Below the pieces are notes generated by a model, which made no database searches, was not told where the DNA came from, and worked only from the letters and a program-made list of their open reading frames with translations. Source: Microdochium bolleyi (Eukaryota; Ascomycota; Sordariomycetes; Xylariales; Microdochiaceae). From it: a stretch of 64,000 bases of DNA. Location of the stretch: the NCBI GenBank assembly GCA_001566295.1, contig KQ964247.1, forward strand, positions 186,001 to 250,000. The letters run 5' to 3'. The number at the start of each line of letters is the position of its first letter. Position 1 is the first letter of the stretch. Of this stretch, positions 23,386 to 36,759 are shown piece by piece. The translations under genes were made by a program, and so were the position numbers.

Positions 23386-25636
23386 ATGGCCGCCTCGCCA
23401 TTCTCCCTGCGGCCCTGGCCGACAGGCGACAAGAAGCCCAAGAACCTCGGCGAGTTTGTGGCGCGCGTCAACGCCGAGCCCGGCGGCTTCCGCAGCGTCA
23501 CCGAGGACAAGCTGCGCGAGGACATCAGGGCCCTCGAGGAGACCGACCCTGCCAGCCCTTCCTCTGACGACGAAAACGACGACGACGAAGCGGACGAGAC
23601 CAAGGACGACGACGACAACACAAAAGATGCGATTGCCGCCCGCGATGAGTTCTTCCGGAACTGCGAGTACGTCTCTGCACTGCTCTCACTCCCAAATCCA
23701 CCCCCAGCAAGTTCATCCTCACTGACTGCCTTCCTCTAGCCACGCCCACCAGTCCGCGATGCTGGCCCTCGACGCCATCTCGCTGCTGCTCTCCAAGGAA
23801 ATGCCCGTCCAGGCCGGCACCACGCTCTCCTCTGCCCTCCGCGACGCTGTGGGCATCGGCACGCTCGGCGCCTCGCGGCTGCACGACTCCAATGTCACCG
23901 AGGCCCGCACCAAGAACGACCTCGCTGTCGCCACGGGCTGGCGCGTCATGGGCCTCAACAACATGGTGGACTCGGTCATGGCCGCCGCCGAACGCCTCGA
24001 AAAGGAGATGGAGCTCGAGGCAAAGTACTGGGCCGACGTCCTCGCCGTGAGCGACAGCGGCTGGGCCGTGTGCTCCCTCCCGCAGGATCCCCACACTCTT
24101 GGTGTGCGATTCGGTTTCTCGGAAGCCGCGCCAGAGTACAGAGACCAGAGCCTCGCGCCGCTGCGCCGCCAGGACGACGGCACCGTCCGCCTCGAGACCG
24201 CGCGCGTTGGCCGCGGCTCGCAGCGGATCCGAGCAATGGTCGAGCGCAAGGGCGTCGTAACTGCTCAGTCGCACATCCCGATGCTCACGCCTGACGACGC
24301 GCCGCTGCCGGACCGCGTCCTCGAGGCGAGGAACACGGCATTCTCCCAGGAGCTCTGGTACGAGCTCAACAGGGAGGCGCGGACCCTGCTCTCGTACGGC
24401 GTGCAGATGACAGACTCGGACGTCACCTACCAGGCCGGGCCCGACACCAAGATCATCCTCACGCTGCACGACCTCGCGGACGACGACAAGGACGAGATCC
24501 CTGCCGGCAGCAGCCACGAGGACCGCGAGCTCGCCGACTCGATCACAATGGTGCTGCACTTCCTCCTGTCCTTCGCGCACCGCCAGAACTACCGCACGCG
24601 CACACAGCCCACCGCCGCCTCTAGGTCCAACCAGACCACACAGCCGTACGCGCTCCTCCGCCCGCTCATCGCGCGCACGCGCCACATCAGCACGTGCGAC
24701 GGCCTGGCGCGCTTCCTCAAGGGGCTCGTCTCGGTGCTCCGCAAGGCGGGCGTGTCAACGGCGAGCTACACCATGGCGGCGCAGCCCGTCGCCGTCCAGC
24801 CGCACCAGGAGGCCCAGGTGCGCCGCTCGTCCAAGTCCGAGATCCTCGCCACGAACCTCGTGCACTCGATGGATCTGCAGGCCGAGCTCGTCCTCACGGC
24901 CGACTCCCGGCTGAACATCCGCGGCCGGACGTTCATGGGCCCCTGGATAGGGCAGCAGCTGCGCGTGTTCCTGCCGCCGCCGCCGCCGCCGCCGCCGGGT
25001 ACGGGAGACGGAGGGGGTGCCAACCAGGCTGCAGCGCCGACGCCCGGACCGCTCGAGTCGTCCTATCCCCCGTCCGGGGAGGCGTATCCGGACCTGCCCA
25101 GCCTGACGACGTACATCCGCAACGCGACGCTGCGCGCTCTCTCGCACGACCTCGCTGCCACGGCGGCCGGCGCGCTTGCAGCAGCTGGCGTGGCGGACAT
25201 CAGCCGGTCCGAGGGCTTCTCCGGGCCTGTCGTCACTTCTGACCATGGCAGCAGGGAGGTGCAGCTCACTTTTGCCGCTGCAGCAAGAGACGTGAACGGT
25301 GATAGCAGCAGCACCAGCAAGGGATCTGACGGCCATCTCGTGCTCCAGTGCGAGGGGCACTGGCGGTCGTCGTCTGGCACATCATCGTCGACAGATACGG
25401 CGGCGGAGTCCGGCAACGGTATTGTCGCCGGGGTGAAGACGCAGAGATGGACGTGGGCGGCTGCTGCTTCTCCTCCTGCCGGAAATGTTTCCACCAGCAC
25501 AAGTGGTGGCGATTATGACCAGAAGATCAAGAAAGAACCGCAGGTCAATGAAAATGAGACACCCGACGCGGATGATAACTTGAGCGTGGACAAGCTCGAA
25601 GACGTAGTCATCAAGATATTGGGTGGGAAGCTGTAG
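23386..25636 (+). CDS. MED17: Mediator complex subunit 17
   Basis: Exons 23386-23666 and 23740-25636 give 725 aa. The N-terminus FSLRPWPTGDKKPKNLGEFVARVN is the conserved opening of fungal MED17 (Srb4). An acidic run (DDENDDDEADETKDDDD) precedes the intron. After it come HAHQSAMLALDAISLLLS and the helical core typical of this subunit. MED17 is a scaffold of the Mediator head module and is needed for RNA polymerase II initiation. Oddities are an eight-Pro run followed by a Gly-rich linker (nt 24972-25018) and Ser/Thr-rich low-complexity segments near the C-terminus. The intron boundary (GA|C giving NCDHAHQ) keeps the frame. Identity is firm. Confidence 0.9.
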
Positions 25637-26044
25637 ATATCCCACAGACATGAAAGCATGAGAGGCAACTTGGACAATGACCCATGGCATCAAGCCCCCA
25701 AACATGCATTTCACGATTGGCCATTTGCTACAACAAACGTAACAAAACATGGTGGTTGTATTCCGGGCGTGTGCTCTAGATATGTCTCTATCTCGTGATG
25801 GATACTCTACGACTTGCGTGGTGCAACACTCTAACGTCTAGTCGTCGATATTGGTAAAGATGAACTCCCATGAACCATAAGTCGTGATGAGACGTCCCGA
25901 AAACAAGGCCTCGTATGGATATCTGCATCCTTTAAAGAGGAGCTGAGAACAAATGCTGCAAAGGAACTGCTAGAAATGCAAAGGGATATCGATTCTTCAT
26001 CGCAAGAAAATGACGATTGTGCCATGCGCTTGCCGTTAGCCTCA
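25637..26044. other. Convergent 3' spacer
   Basis: Short AT-richer spacer between the stops of MED17 and the ULS1-like gene. Nothing recognised. Confidence 0.6.
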
Positions 26045-29000
26045 TCAGCTGCTTGTGATAGTGTTTCCATTTCCGCTTCCGATGCCGAAGAGATAAGTAA
26101 GGTCCTGAGCCGTGAGACGGCCTATGCTCTTTGATGCCTCTTCGCTCAAGGCCGTGTCGACCATGTCGCGCTTCTTGTTCTGCATTTCGATGATGCGATC
26201 CTCGATCGTGTTCTCCACCAGGATTCGGTGCACCTTTACGTCTCGCTGCTGTCCGATGCGGTGCGCCCTGTCAACCGCCTGCATCTCAATGTAGGGGTTC
26301 CAGAAGGGGTCCATGATGATGACCTGCGAGGCCGCTGTGAGGTTTAAGCCAGCGTTTCCGGCCTTCAGTGACACCAGGATCACTTTGACGTCTGAGCGCT
26401 CCATGAAATCGCTTGCTGCCCCGTCGCGCTGCTTCGCTGACATGCTTCCATCGTAACGGCGATAGCCGACTCCAAGCTCGTGCTTGAGCGGTGTCTCAAG
26501 CAGGTCCAGAAGCAAGGTCCACTGTGAGAAGATGATCGTCTTCTCTCCAAGCTTCTGGATATCTGCAATCAGCTCCATGCACTTCGTGACCTTGGCAGAA
26601 GGCTCCCATATCTCCTTCAGGTAGCGCATGTAGCGGCGATGAGCCTCTCGATTCTTCCCCGCCTCCTGCCGTAGCTTTTTCAGCATGTGTGGCTCGACGG
26701 GCTCTTCCTTTGCCTTTCCTTTGCCCTTGCCCTTGCGCTTCCGGCGCGATTTCTTCTGCTTTGACTTCTTGCCCTTGCTGATGGCTTGGCGTGTCTTGTT
26801 GCGGGTAAGCGCGACGGCTATATCTTCCACCTCTGAACCCGTGTCGTCGGCTCCCGTGTCTGAGCTTGCGTTCTTAAAGTCTTCATCAACGTCATCATCA
26901 ATAATGAAGTCCCTGAGATTCCCTTTCTTATCAACCTCGTCATCATCGGTTTCATCGTTGTCGTCGTCGTCGGATGCCGTGCTCGATCCGTCGCTCTCAT
27001 CATCGGACGCAGTCTCTGATCCTGAATCGTCACCCGGCCCATCGGCGTCGTCATTGACGCCACCAGCGGCGCTGGATGGCTCAGGTTTGATCGTCTCTGG
27101 CATATGCACTTGTTTGAAAATCTCAAATGTAATGACCTTCTGAAAGTCGATTGGGCCTCTGCACTCGGGGCAGTTTGCCTTCGCATTCTCGTTGCCTGCT
27201 CGGATGCCCTGTTCACTAGACCCATTGGCTAGGCAGACCAAGCATTCCGAGCACGTGTCATGCCCGCAGGGCACAAAGATCGACGGATTTAAGACTGCTT
27301 CCATGCATATGGGACATTCGAAGTCCTCGGTTCCCCGGATTCGCCTGACAACGTCGGGTGCAAGGCTCTCGGCAAGCTGCGCCATGACGGTCTCGGATAT
27401 CTCGGCACTACCGCCTTGGGAGAAATCCATCATGTGGAGCAGAGGATGGCAGCAGGCTTGTCGAAGACGAGTGAGGAGGGCAAGGATGTTCGTGTAGTGC
27501 TTGCCGATAGTGTTGTTTTTGAGGTATTTGGAGAATTGAACTTGGCTGTGCTGCTCGAGGTCGCGGTAGAACTTGTCTTCGTCCTCGTTGAACACAACGT
27601 GAACAGTCTCCTCGTGCTTCTCAGTAAGCTGAATAATGGGCTGCCCGTTGAGCTTCGAAGCTTTCGTGCGCCGAAGCATGATGGCTTTCAGTGTAGCCTG
27701 GAGTCTAGTCATCTGACGCTGGCGCGCCGAGTCGGAAGAGGGGCGACTTTTGGCAGTCAGTGCACCAAATGCCTGCGTATCATTAGCTTTGGAACGCATA
27801 TAGCGAGAGCAGACTACAACTTACAGCTCGAAATTGCTTGGGGTCGTGATAGGGTTTGATGCGCAGGAATGTGATTAGGGAGGAGAGCTCGTCGACCGAG
27901 TTCATCATGGGAGTGCCAGAGAGGCACCAGCGGTACTGCGCCTGGAGCGCACACGCAGCCTGTGCCGCCCAGGTCTTGCGATTCTTGATGCATTGAGCCT
28001 CGTCCAGAATGACACGATACCACGTGCTGTTGGGTCCGATCATTGGACACATCGCGTTCAAGGTGGCATTATCGACCAAGGACCCGTTTTTCGACTGCTC
28101 TCTGACGTACTTGTCCCGCTTTGACATCTCGGACCCGATGGTGCCGTAGCTGGTCAAGACAACATCAAATCCTCGCAAGTCATCGTATGTGAACTTCTTG
28201 CCGTGTGCGAGGAAGACACTCAGCCGGTGTGTAGGTTTCAGCTTCTTCGCAATCTCACGCTCCCACTGCCGGATGAGTCCAACAGGACCAATGATGAGGT
28301 TCGTCTTAGCCTGCTCCTTGTTAGTGCTTCTTCACACGTTGAGCACGTAGATAGCATACCTTGATTGCTTTCGAACCTGGCGGCGGTTGCGCCTTCCGGC
28401 TCACGATCAATGCGAGCGTAGATATCGTCTTGCCAAGGCCCATATCGTCTGCTAAAATGCCGCCAGCTTTCTTGCCGTCTTCTTCCTGGTCCTCCATCCA
28501 CTTCAGAGCAATTCGCTGATGTGGATACAGAGGATACCGAAGGCCCGCGGGGTCGTCTTTGCGGTCCTCCTCAGGAATATCCATGTCAGGACGGATGTTG
28601 GCCAGCAGTTCTCGGATCTCTTCCTCATTCTTGCGCGGATCGTCAACGATGTCATGGATGTAGCCCTGGATCCGCTCGTCAAGAGGGTTTCCAAACATGT
28701 CGAGTCCATTGGTATAATCAAAGCTCGATGTGCGGTCGATGATGCTCGCCAGCGTGTTTCTAGCACCTGGGTAGCCGTACGGGCTTTCGGACATCGACGG
28801 CATAGCTGGCATGTTTGGGCGCGACGGCATCGACTGGCCAAAAAGGTTGGCTGAGCCGCCGACCAAGGAGCCAGGCCTCGAGCCGTATGGGTACTGGGAG
28901 CCCATCGGGAAGCCAGCACTGTTGAACTGTGCGCCCGACTGATACATCGGTACACCTGGCGTGAACAACGATCCAGGGGCAAATCCTGTAGAGCCACTCG

Positions 29001-30077
29001 AGTAAGAGGGGAAGCCCTGCTGCTGCCGCTGCAGAGCGGCTTCGCGTGCACTCGCAGCGGCTGATTGAAACCCATTGCTGGCCCGGCTGGCGGACAGGAA
29101 GTTGGTGGTCTCATCGTTCGTGTCCGTAAGGTCCACGACCGCACGAGAGCTGGGCGCAGCATCGTCATCGGACCAGAAACCCTCTCCGTCGCTATCGAAA
29201 GTGCCTGGCATACGAGAGGGCTTGGGACGGTGTGAAGATGTGATTGCTCGTGATGAAATAGTGGGCACGGCTGGCGATGCCCTGTGGTGTACGGGTAGTG
29301 CGCGCACCGGTGAGACTGGAGCAGGATCCGTGCCCTGGCTTCGTTGACTAGACTGCGAGAAGATCGGCTGCCTAATCCGATCAAACGCACTAGGTCCGTC
29401 GCTCTGGCTATTCCTTGGAGGCTGCGCTGTGCTGCTCTGCGCCAGTAGTGGATCTGCCTGCAGGCTTCTCGCAAAGGCTGCGTCTCGCTCCTCCTGTTCT
29501 CGTCTGCGGCGGAGTCTTTCTGCCTCAGCTTTCTGCCGGTTGACAAAGTCGCGATCAGAACCTGTGATCTCACTAAGATCAATGACGTCTGACGCATCTT
29601 CCCAGTCAGAATCGCCAGGGCTCGGTGTCGTGCGTCGCGACTTGAAAGCACCGGAAGTGTCATGTCCAGCGCTGTCGCCGTTGTGCACACTGAAGGTACG
29701 CTTCCGGGACTGGTTCACGTGCCCGTTGCTGGAAGTTCGTGAGGGGCCAGCACGCGGCGTAAGTTGAGCAGGAACTATATCTCAGATTTGCCATCAGTCG
29801 ACGCAGCCTTTTGCGGCTCCTGGCAGTGACCAAACGGTGCCAACAGAAGATATCACGTACCTCGATCTGCCGACTGCGCTCGGCGAGCCATAGCCAACTT
29901 TCTTTGCAGATCCCTCATGCCCTGCTGTAATTCAGCACGTCGAGCTGGGGTATCGGCAGGCGTGCCTGCCAGGGAATCTATGAAGATACTCTGCATATCT
30001 ATTTCGTCCTGCAGCTCATCGATCGAGGGTGCAGAACCTGTGTCCACCGTGGGACCAAAGGCGGAAGAGGACGCCAT
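26045..30077 (-). CDS. ULS1: SNF2-family translocase with RING finger (ULS1/RIS1-like, SUMO-targeted)
   Basis: Four exons, 30077-29861, 29774-28360, 28316-27825 and 27772-26045, give 1283 aa. Two candidate SUMO-interacting motifs sit in the disordered N-terminus: VIDLSE (136-141) and VVDLTD (285-290). The helicase core follows: DDMGLGKT Walker A (515-522), DEAQ (649-652), LSGTPMMN, then a RING finger at 861-912 (CPIC...CGHDTC...CPEC). The C-lobe has FSQWTLLLDLLE, LVSLKAGNAGLNL and DRAHRIGQ. Between RING and C-lobe lies a long acidic then Lys-rich insert. ULS1-type proteins strip or ubiquitinate SUMO-conjugated DNA-bound proteins. The 72-codon first exon (DELQDEIDMQSIFIDSL) is joined because its splice restores frame and this segment opens fungal relatives. 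RAD5 is an alternative, but no HIRAN domain is seen. Confidence 0.9.
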
Positions 30078-32372
30078 GATCTTATGTAGAATCGCCGAAC
30101 TGGAATTTCTAGCCTAGGCAACCGTCAGAGTTAGGTTGTACAGCCCGAGACTCGGCTCGGTTTCGCTGACGGAGGCTGGCAACTGCTCATGGATTGAGGA
30201 TAGCGAATGGGATGGCCAAAGTCCGAGCCGTGCGCTGACAACGTGATTGAGCCGGGAAGCACTCCCGGCAGGAGCCCGCAATACGGCAAGTCGACAGTCG
30301 CACCGCGCCCTGTGGTGCCACGCAAACACGAGGCCACGATGTCACCGTCTCGCTGCTGCCAGAGTGAGTCGTCGTTGGCTGCGGAATCTGATGAAAAGTG
30401 AGACCAATGAAGCAGTGCCGTGAATCGGAGCACCGGCAGAGCAGATTAGACTGGCGTGCACCGTGCACGATCCAGCGTAAGAGCAGATCAGAGTTGAGGC
30501 TGTTCTGACGTTGTCGGCCAAGATACTGCGATGCCCCAGAGGGCAGGGGTGGGGATGAGGCTCGAGTGGGCTGTCGCGATGGATGTCTTATGTGGCTTGA
30601 CGCAGATCAAAGAACCTCGGGCAGCCACACAAAGTCGGGTAAAGTGAGTGTGGTGTGAAGTGTGGCAGATTTTACGATGAGTTGCTCAGCCCAGCGATGT
30701 CAGGCAGCATCCTGGGGCCCTTGTCTTGTTCAGAGGAGTCCAGACTGGCGACGCGTGTGGTACGTCGCAAGCGCGCTCACGATGAAGGTCTGACTTTCCC
30801 CAGAGTTTCTTTTTACGGCAGTGCAGGCAGGCACACAGTGGGGCAGGCGCGAACGGCGGAACAGTCACACAAGCACTGTATGCACTGTAAACTAGGGTTG
30901 GATCGTGCTTGATCAACATGTCCGGAATGATAGCTCTCGAGGTATTGTAGGCTCTGTACAATCTCTGTTCATGAGGTGTGAGCATATGTACATACCTAAG
31001 GTATAAAGTAGTTTTATATCAATGTTGAATGCGGCCCAGTCTCTGGCACTTGTTGACAGATATACCCTGCACATGTGTACGCGTTCCGAGAATATGCGCC
31101 ATCAGGACAACCTGACTGAGCGTGCTTGAAAGAGGCGTGAGATATATTGTTCCAGACTGGAAGGAAACTTGTAATAGGTTGCCCACGAGAAGAAAGATCA
31201 AAAGAACGGTCGTCTTTCGGTTTGGCGAGTCTCCACCCCATTCGGCACGTCGCATCTGACAGCGCAGACGAGCTTGGCAAGACTGGGCTGTTGAATCCAA
31301 GGACATCGGGTTACATTGCCCTCTCTCAAACCAAGATATTCGACGTATTGGCATCCCCAAGATCATGCCATGATCGTCCCATCAGACATGCTAGTTTTGG
31401 CAGTTGCGCAGACCTTCAAACTTGCAGCCGGACACGACACAAGCCCTGCAGGGTGCTTTTGTCGTGGCAGATGGCACTGACCAGGTCGACGAACCGTTCG
31501 CTCCGCAAACCGTTCCGCGCTCGGCTCCATCCTGACGTGACAAACGTCTAGAAACCTCGTGGAACGAACGCAGCTGGTCAAAGAAATGACCTCAGAGTGC
31601 CCACCTCTCGACTGCCCAGGAAGAATTTCTCAGAGACCGTTGCCGGGATCGACGACCAGAACATGCCAATCCATGCAAGAACTGCCACGCCCCCACATGG
31701 TTGGTCGAGCAGTCGCAGCTCTGAGCAAAAAAATAATGTCAGGCCCACGGCGCATGACGATGAGGGGCCCAGCAAGCACGAGTAGGATGCAGGCGCTAGG
31801 GGCGCGGCAGCTTGGGGCTATGACGCGCGACGTGGGCGGGTGCCCCTCTGTGATAATGGGCCGATAAGGAGCCTTGGGAACAGGGCCGACTGCAGCTGTG
31901 GTGGGGGTTTGTTGCGTCGGCCGAGCTGCGCTAACAGAGCTACACGGCGAGCAAAGTTGAGCTGCTGAGGTCTCGAATGCCTCAACCTTCCTGGTGGGCG
32001 CCTCACCAGTGGTCTCACAAATTCCCGTAATTGCCGCAGTTAGTCCTGCCTGCTCCGATACCCATCCTAGAATCTTCCTACTTTCCATTGTCGCGATACC
32101 TCGTCTCCATCCTAGACAACTACATCCTTCCATCCCCCCTCCTCTTCGACCTGAGCCAGGTGCCATTGGGCCGTGCCGTTTCTCTTCCCCGTCCACAGCT
32201 TCAATAACGCCCCTCGTCCTCTTTCGAAGCCTCAGCTTCTGCCAGACGACAATCCCACAAGCGGCCAGTGCAAGAAGCTCCCGGATCGACGTCTCTACCA
32301 AACAGGCTGTAGCTCCGAGGCTCCCTCCCGTACCGAAACCTTCGAAACTCGCGACACAGCCTCCTGGACAAG
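30078..32372. other. 2.3 kb divergent spacer, ULS1 / PFK
   Basis: Between divergent starts. A 251-codon minus-strand frame (31630-32385) is antisense to the PFK leader and shows no family features. A near-palindrome atacctaaggtat lies at 30992-31004. CT-rich leader sequence precedes 32373. Confidence 0.5.
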
Positions 32373-34871
32373 ATGGCTGCCGCACCCAAGAAGAAGATCG
32401 CGGTCATGACCTCGGGTGGTGACTCCCCAGGCATGAATGGCGTGGTGCGAGCCGTCGTCCGCATGGCGATCCACATGGGCTGCGATGCTTTCTGCGTCTA
32501 CGAGGGTTACGAGGGCTTGGTTCGCGGCGGCGATCTGATCAAGAAGATGAGCTGGGAAGATGTGCGTGGTTACCTGTCAGAGGGCGGAACTCTGATTGGT
32601 ACCGCCCGCTGCATGGCCTTCTACGAGCGCCCAGGCCGCCTCACTGCCGCAAAGAACATGGTCCTCAACGGCATCGACGCCCTCATCATCTGCGGTGGTG
32701 ACGGTTCCCTCACAGGCGCGGACCGCTTCCGTGACGAGTGGCCCTCTCTTCTGGAAGAGCTCGTCGCAACAAAGCAGCTTGACGAGAAGCAGATTGCGCC
32801 TTACAAGCACCTCAACATCGTTGGCCTCGTTGGTTCAATCGACAACGATCTCTCCGGCACCGACGCGACCATCGGAGCCTATTCCGCTCTCGCCCGCATT
32901 TGCGAGATGGTCGACTACATTGAGGCTACAGCCTCTTCCCACTCACGAGCCTTCGTCATCGAAGTCATGGGCAGACATTGTGGGTGGCTTGCCCTCATGG
33001 CGGGTGTAGCGACCGGCGCGGATTTCATCTTTATTCCAGAAAAGCCTAGGGAGGACAACTGGAGGGAGGAAATGTGCGAGATTATCAAGAAGGTATAGAC
33101 CAGCGCTGGTGTCAATTCTCTTCTTTCCTTCGCTGTATGACTAACATTGCTCTGTAGCACCGTGGATGGGGAAAGCGCAAGACAATCGTCATCATTGCTG
33201 AGGGCGCGAAGGACCGACACGGCGGCAAGATCACACCAGAGATGCTCAAGGACCTGCTGGCAGACAAGTCTGGACTGGCATTGGACACCCGTATTACGAC
33301 TCTGGGTCATGTGCAGAGAGGCGGCACGGCTGTGGCGTACGACAGAATGCTGGGCACGCTACAAGGAGTCGAGGCCGTCAAGGCGGTCCTAGAGGCGACA
33401 CCTGAGACTGAGACCTGCTTCATCGCTATCACCGAGAACAAGATAGTCCGCAAGCCTCTTATGACCGCCGTCAAGGAGACCCAGGAAGTAGCCAAGCTCA
33501 TCGACGCGCAAGACTTCGCCAAGGCCATGTCTCTGCGCGACACTGAGTTCTCTGATCAGTATCAGTCGTACATGATGACGACGGCCATGGGTGCGGGCGA
33601 CCACATTGACGTCGAGAGCAGCAAGGTAGGTGGACCTCAACTTCCCGTGGTGGTTCTTGTTTGAGCAACACAGGCTAACAAGTGTGCGTCAGCGGATGAA
33701 AATTGGCTTCGTCAACGTGGGCGCTCCTGCTGGCGGTATGAACGCAGCTGTCCGTGCAGGTGTTGCTTACTGCCGTTCCCGAGGGCACGCCCCCATTGCG
33801 ATCCACAATGGCTTCGCCGGCCTTGCTCGCCACCACGGCGATGCCCCGGTCGGCTCTGTCAGGCCATTCGAGTGGCTCGAGGTTGACGGATGGGCCAGCA
33901 AGGGCGGTTCGGAGATAGGAACGAACCGCGAGCTGCCTGAGGAGTCCGGTATGGAGCTGATTGCCAGCCTCATCAAGAAGTACGAGTTTGATGCTCTTTT
34001 CCTTGTGGGAGGATTCGAGGCATTCCACGCCGTTTCTCAACTTCGCAAGGCAAGAGCGCAGTACCCGGAGCTCTGCATCCCGATGACACTTCTGCCGGCC
34101 ACGATCTCCAACAACGTCCCTGGAACGGAATACTCGCTTGGCTCTGATACCTGCCTCAACGAGCTGGTCTCTTATTGTGACAAGATCAAGCAGTCTGCAT
34201 CAGCGACTCGTCGCCGCGTCTTCGTCATCGAGACACAAGGTGGCCGGTCGGGCTACGTTGCGGTGCTCAGCGGCCTCGGCGTTGGCGCCAGCGCTGTCTA
34301 CATTCCTGAAGAGGGTGTCAGCCTCGAGATGCTGAACTCGGACGTCAAGCACCTCAAGGATGTCTTTACTAGAGACCGCGGTCAGTCGCGTGCTGGACGT
34401 CTGCTCTTGGTCAACGAGAAGGCTAGCAAGGTGTACTCGGCCAAGCTGATTGCCGATATTATCCGCGAGGAGGCCCACGATAGATTCGAGGCTCGCGACA
34501 GCATTCCCGGCCACGTGCAGCAGGGAGGCGTTCCGTCACCGATGGATCGGTGCCGTGCCGTCAGACTGGCCATCAAGTGTATCCAGCACCTCGAGCAGTA
34601 CGGCCCTGGCTCTTACAAGAACGCCGAGAAGATCAAAGAGGATCCCCTCAGCGCGAGCGTGATCGGTATCAAGGGGGCGGCTGTCGTCTTCACAGGCATG
34701 AAGGAGCTCGAGGAGACAGAGACGGATTGGAAGAACAGACGGCCCAAGGAGGCGCACTGGCTCGAGATGAAGGATGTCGTGGACATTCTGGGCGGTCGGG
34801 CGCCGTATCCGCAGCCGGAGAAGTCCCTGATGGGCCTCATGGCCAAGGATTTCAAGCGTGGATTGGATTAG
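32373..34871 (+). CDS. pfkA: ATP-dependent 6-phosphofructokinase
   Basis: Exons 32373-33092, 33158-33625 and 33693-34871 give 788 aa; both introns are phase 0. The protein is the duplicated eukaryotic form. The N-terminal lobe holds the catalytic signatures: MTSGGDSPGMN (ATP), CGGDGS, GSIDNDLSGTDATIG (catalytic Asp), VEVMGRHCGWLAL-type segment and GHVQRGG. The C-terminal lobe repeats the fold with changed residues (NVGAPAGGMNAAV, TISNNVPG, ETQGGRSGYVA, GHVQQGG), as expected for the allosteric fructose 2,6-bisphosphate half. It phosphorylates fructose 6-phosphate in cytosolic glycolysis. Length is usual for fungi. The second intron lies close to the junction between lobes. Start chosen at the ATG giving MAAAPKKKIAVMTSGG. 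Confidence 0.95.
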
Positions 34872-36759
34872 GCGTCTGCGTCCCGCGTTTGAACAAGACC
34901 AAAAAAATTGTTGGCTTTCCTTCATCATGGCGTTTCGGTTTTCTTCCGTAAGGTTGGGTGTTCACACGACAGGGGTTCCTCATCTCACCTGATTTCGCTT
35001 ACCCATGTCGCCCCAGCTGGGGCATTCCGATTGATGGATGCAGGTGAGGGTTTATGCGTCTGCTGCTCAATAGCTTTCTGATCCATGCGTACGAGAGTAT
35101 TCTTAACGATATTTCTTTTGATACATACTTACGAAAGTCTTCTTTACAACTTCTCTGTCCATACATACTAGCCACGGTGGAAGCCTCTTTGCGTAGACGA
35201 CTCCACCCGACGATGCTAACTATTCTGTATGTCAAGCTTTTCCCCACCAGGAAGGACACCGCCTTTGAGCAATTCCGGAGTTAGCCAGGGTGCCGTTGGG
35301 GCTGACGGGCACGTGCGGGTACGCTGCCGCGACTTGCAGGGGCGAACGCAAAAAGAGGGGCGTTGTTGAGTTGTGATACAGGACGGAGTGTTGTCCCTCA
35401 GTCAGGATCGTCGGGGCATCGGGATGCCCTTGGATGTCAGCCGTGTCAGCAAGGCTAAGCACCAACAGGCAGGGATCTTCCAGCGAGGCCCTGTAAGGCT
35501 GGCCAATTGTTTTCTCCATCCTCCTGCTCGGCTCCAATCCGAAGCAAGTAGGGACAGCATAGACTACAAGTGGCCAATCCATGTAGTCTACTCCATAGAG
35601 ACGTGCGACAGCCTCCCCCCACCCCCCATTCTCATCAGCCTTGCTTCCAGCAGCCCGAGGCACGAAGACACGCGCTGTAACGGTAGCATGCGACTCCGAT
35701 GAAGATAAGGTGGGGGTGGGCGCACGGCAAGGTACCCTACCCTTGGCAAAATGCAACCACTCGGATAGAAAAGAAATGAAAGAAGACGAGTCGTGGTGCC
35801 AAATGGCAAGCCCAATTGCTGGTCCACTTACGCGCGTGAGAGAAGCTGGCAGAGGCAACGCCCTTTTGGGCATTGATAGGCATTGATAGGCATTGTGTCC
35901 CTCCTCGGGACCGGCCTTGGGGAAAGCTTGACGCGGGCAGCGATCAAGCCAAAGTAGGTAAGGGTACTAAGGTAGGGCTTAGCTGGCGCTACAACATGAC
36001 TGATTGAGTGATGGCGCGAGCGGCAACGGCCCGGCTGGGATTGGGCAGAGCGCGGCGGCTGCCCTCTCTTGCTGGCGATCACTACCCAGACGAGGTAACG
36101 TGAATTGAAGCCGCCTCGCAGTGATGATCAGATCGGGCATGGCTGCCTGCAGATAAGTTAGTGCAAGGTGGAGCGGGCTTCGAGTGCTGGTTGATGGAGG
36201 GCATTGGTAACTAATTATTAAGTGAGGGTAGGGTACCTGTTGCTGGCGCCAGCAACCTTGGAGGCGACCAGGGGCGGAGGGGACGGGGCGATGGCGATGT
36301 CCAGGAATAGCCCCCACCCGTCATCGTGGCGCTCGAATTGAGTTTGGCCAGGGTCACAGTTGCAAGACCGCATGCCTTGAGATACAGTAGGTATGTACCC
36401 AAGTCCTACGGAGTACAGCATCTGCTGTGTCAGCCACCTCGTCTCTGACAGGGCGCTGATGGGCTGGCCACGGTGGGCCTGTGCGCTTGTCAACCGGCGA
36501 GGCCATCCTTGAAACGTTGGCGTGAGTACTGGCAACCCTGCAGCATCCCATGGCTGCGATCGAGCAGGGTTGCCGACATGGCCCCCGGCCTGCAGAAGGC
36601 TTGACCCGGACGAGGAAGAAATGCCTATCCGGGCACTGAGGCTCCTTCCCAAGTTCCCGCGAGGCCTTGTTAAGCCGCTCCTGCCTTCCTTCCTTCCTTC
36701 CCCAGGCGACAGCCCTCTACTCCGTATCGCCAACACTGCCCGTGCTGCACTCGGCCACG
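34872..36759. other. 1.9 kb spacer, PFK to lectin-like gene
   Basis: No supported gene. A 213-codon ATG frame on the minus strand (35232-35873) starts inside a short tandem repeat and has no recognised features. The region is unusually rich in ggtac/aggta elements (35728-35746, 35954-35977, 36225-36238). Confidence 0.5.
35871..35895. repeat. Short tandem repeat, period 10
   Basis: cattgatagg occurs twice in tandem, followed by a partial third copy cattg. Confidence 0.85.

Noticed and set aside
31630..32385. 251-codon minus-strand frame upstream of PFK
   Set aside because: No family features; overlaps the PFK leader and start.
35232..35873. 213-codon minus-strand ATG frame
   Set aside because: Starts within a 10-bp tandem repeat, has no domain, signal or neighbour support.
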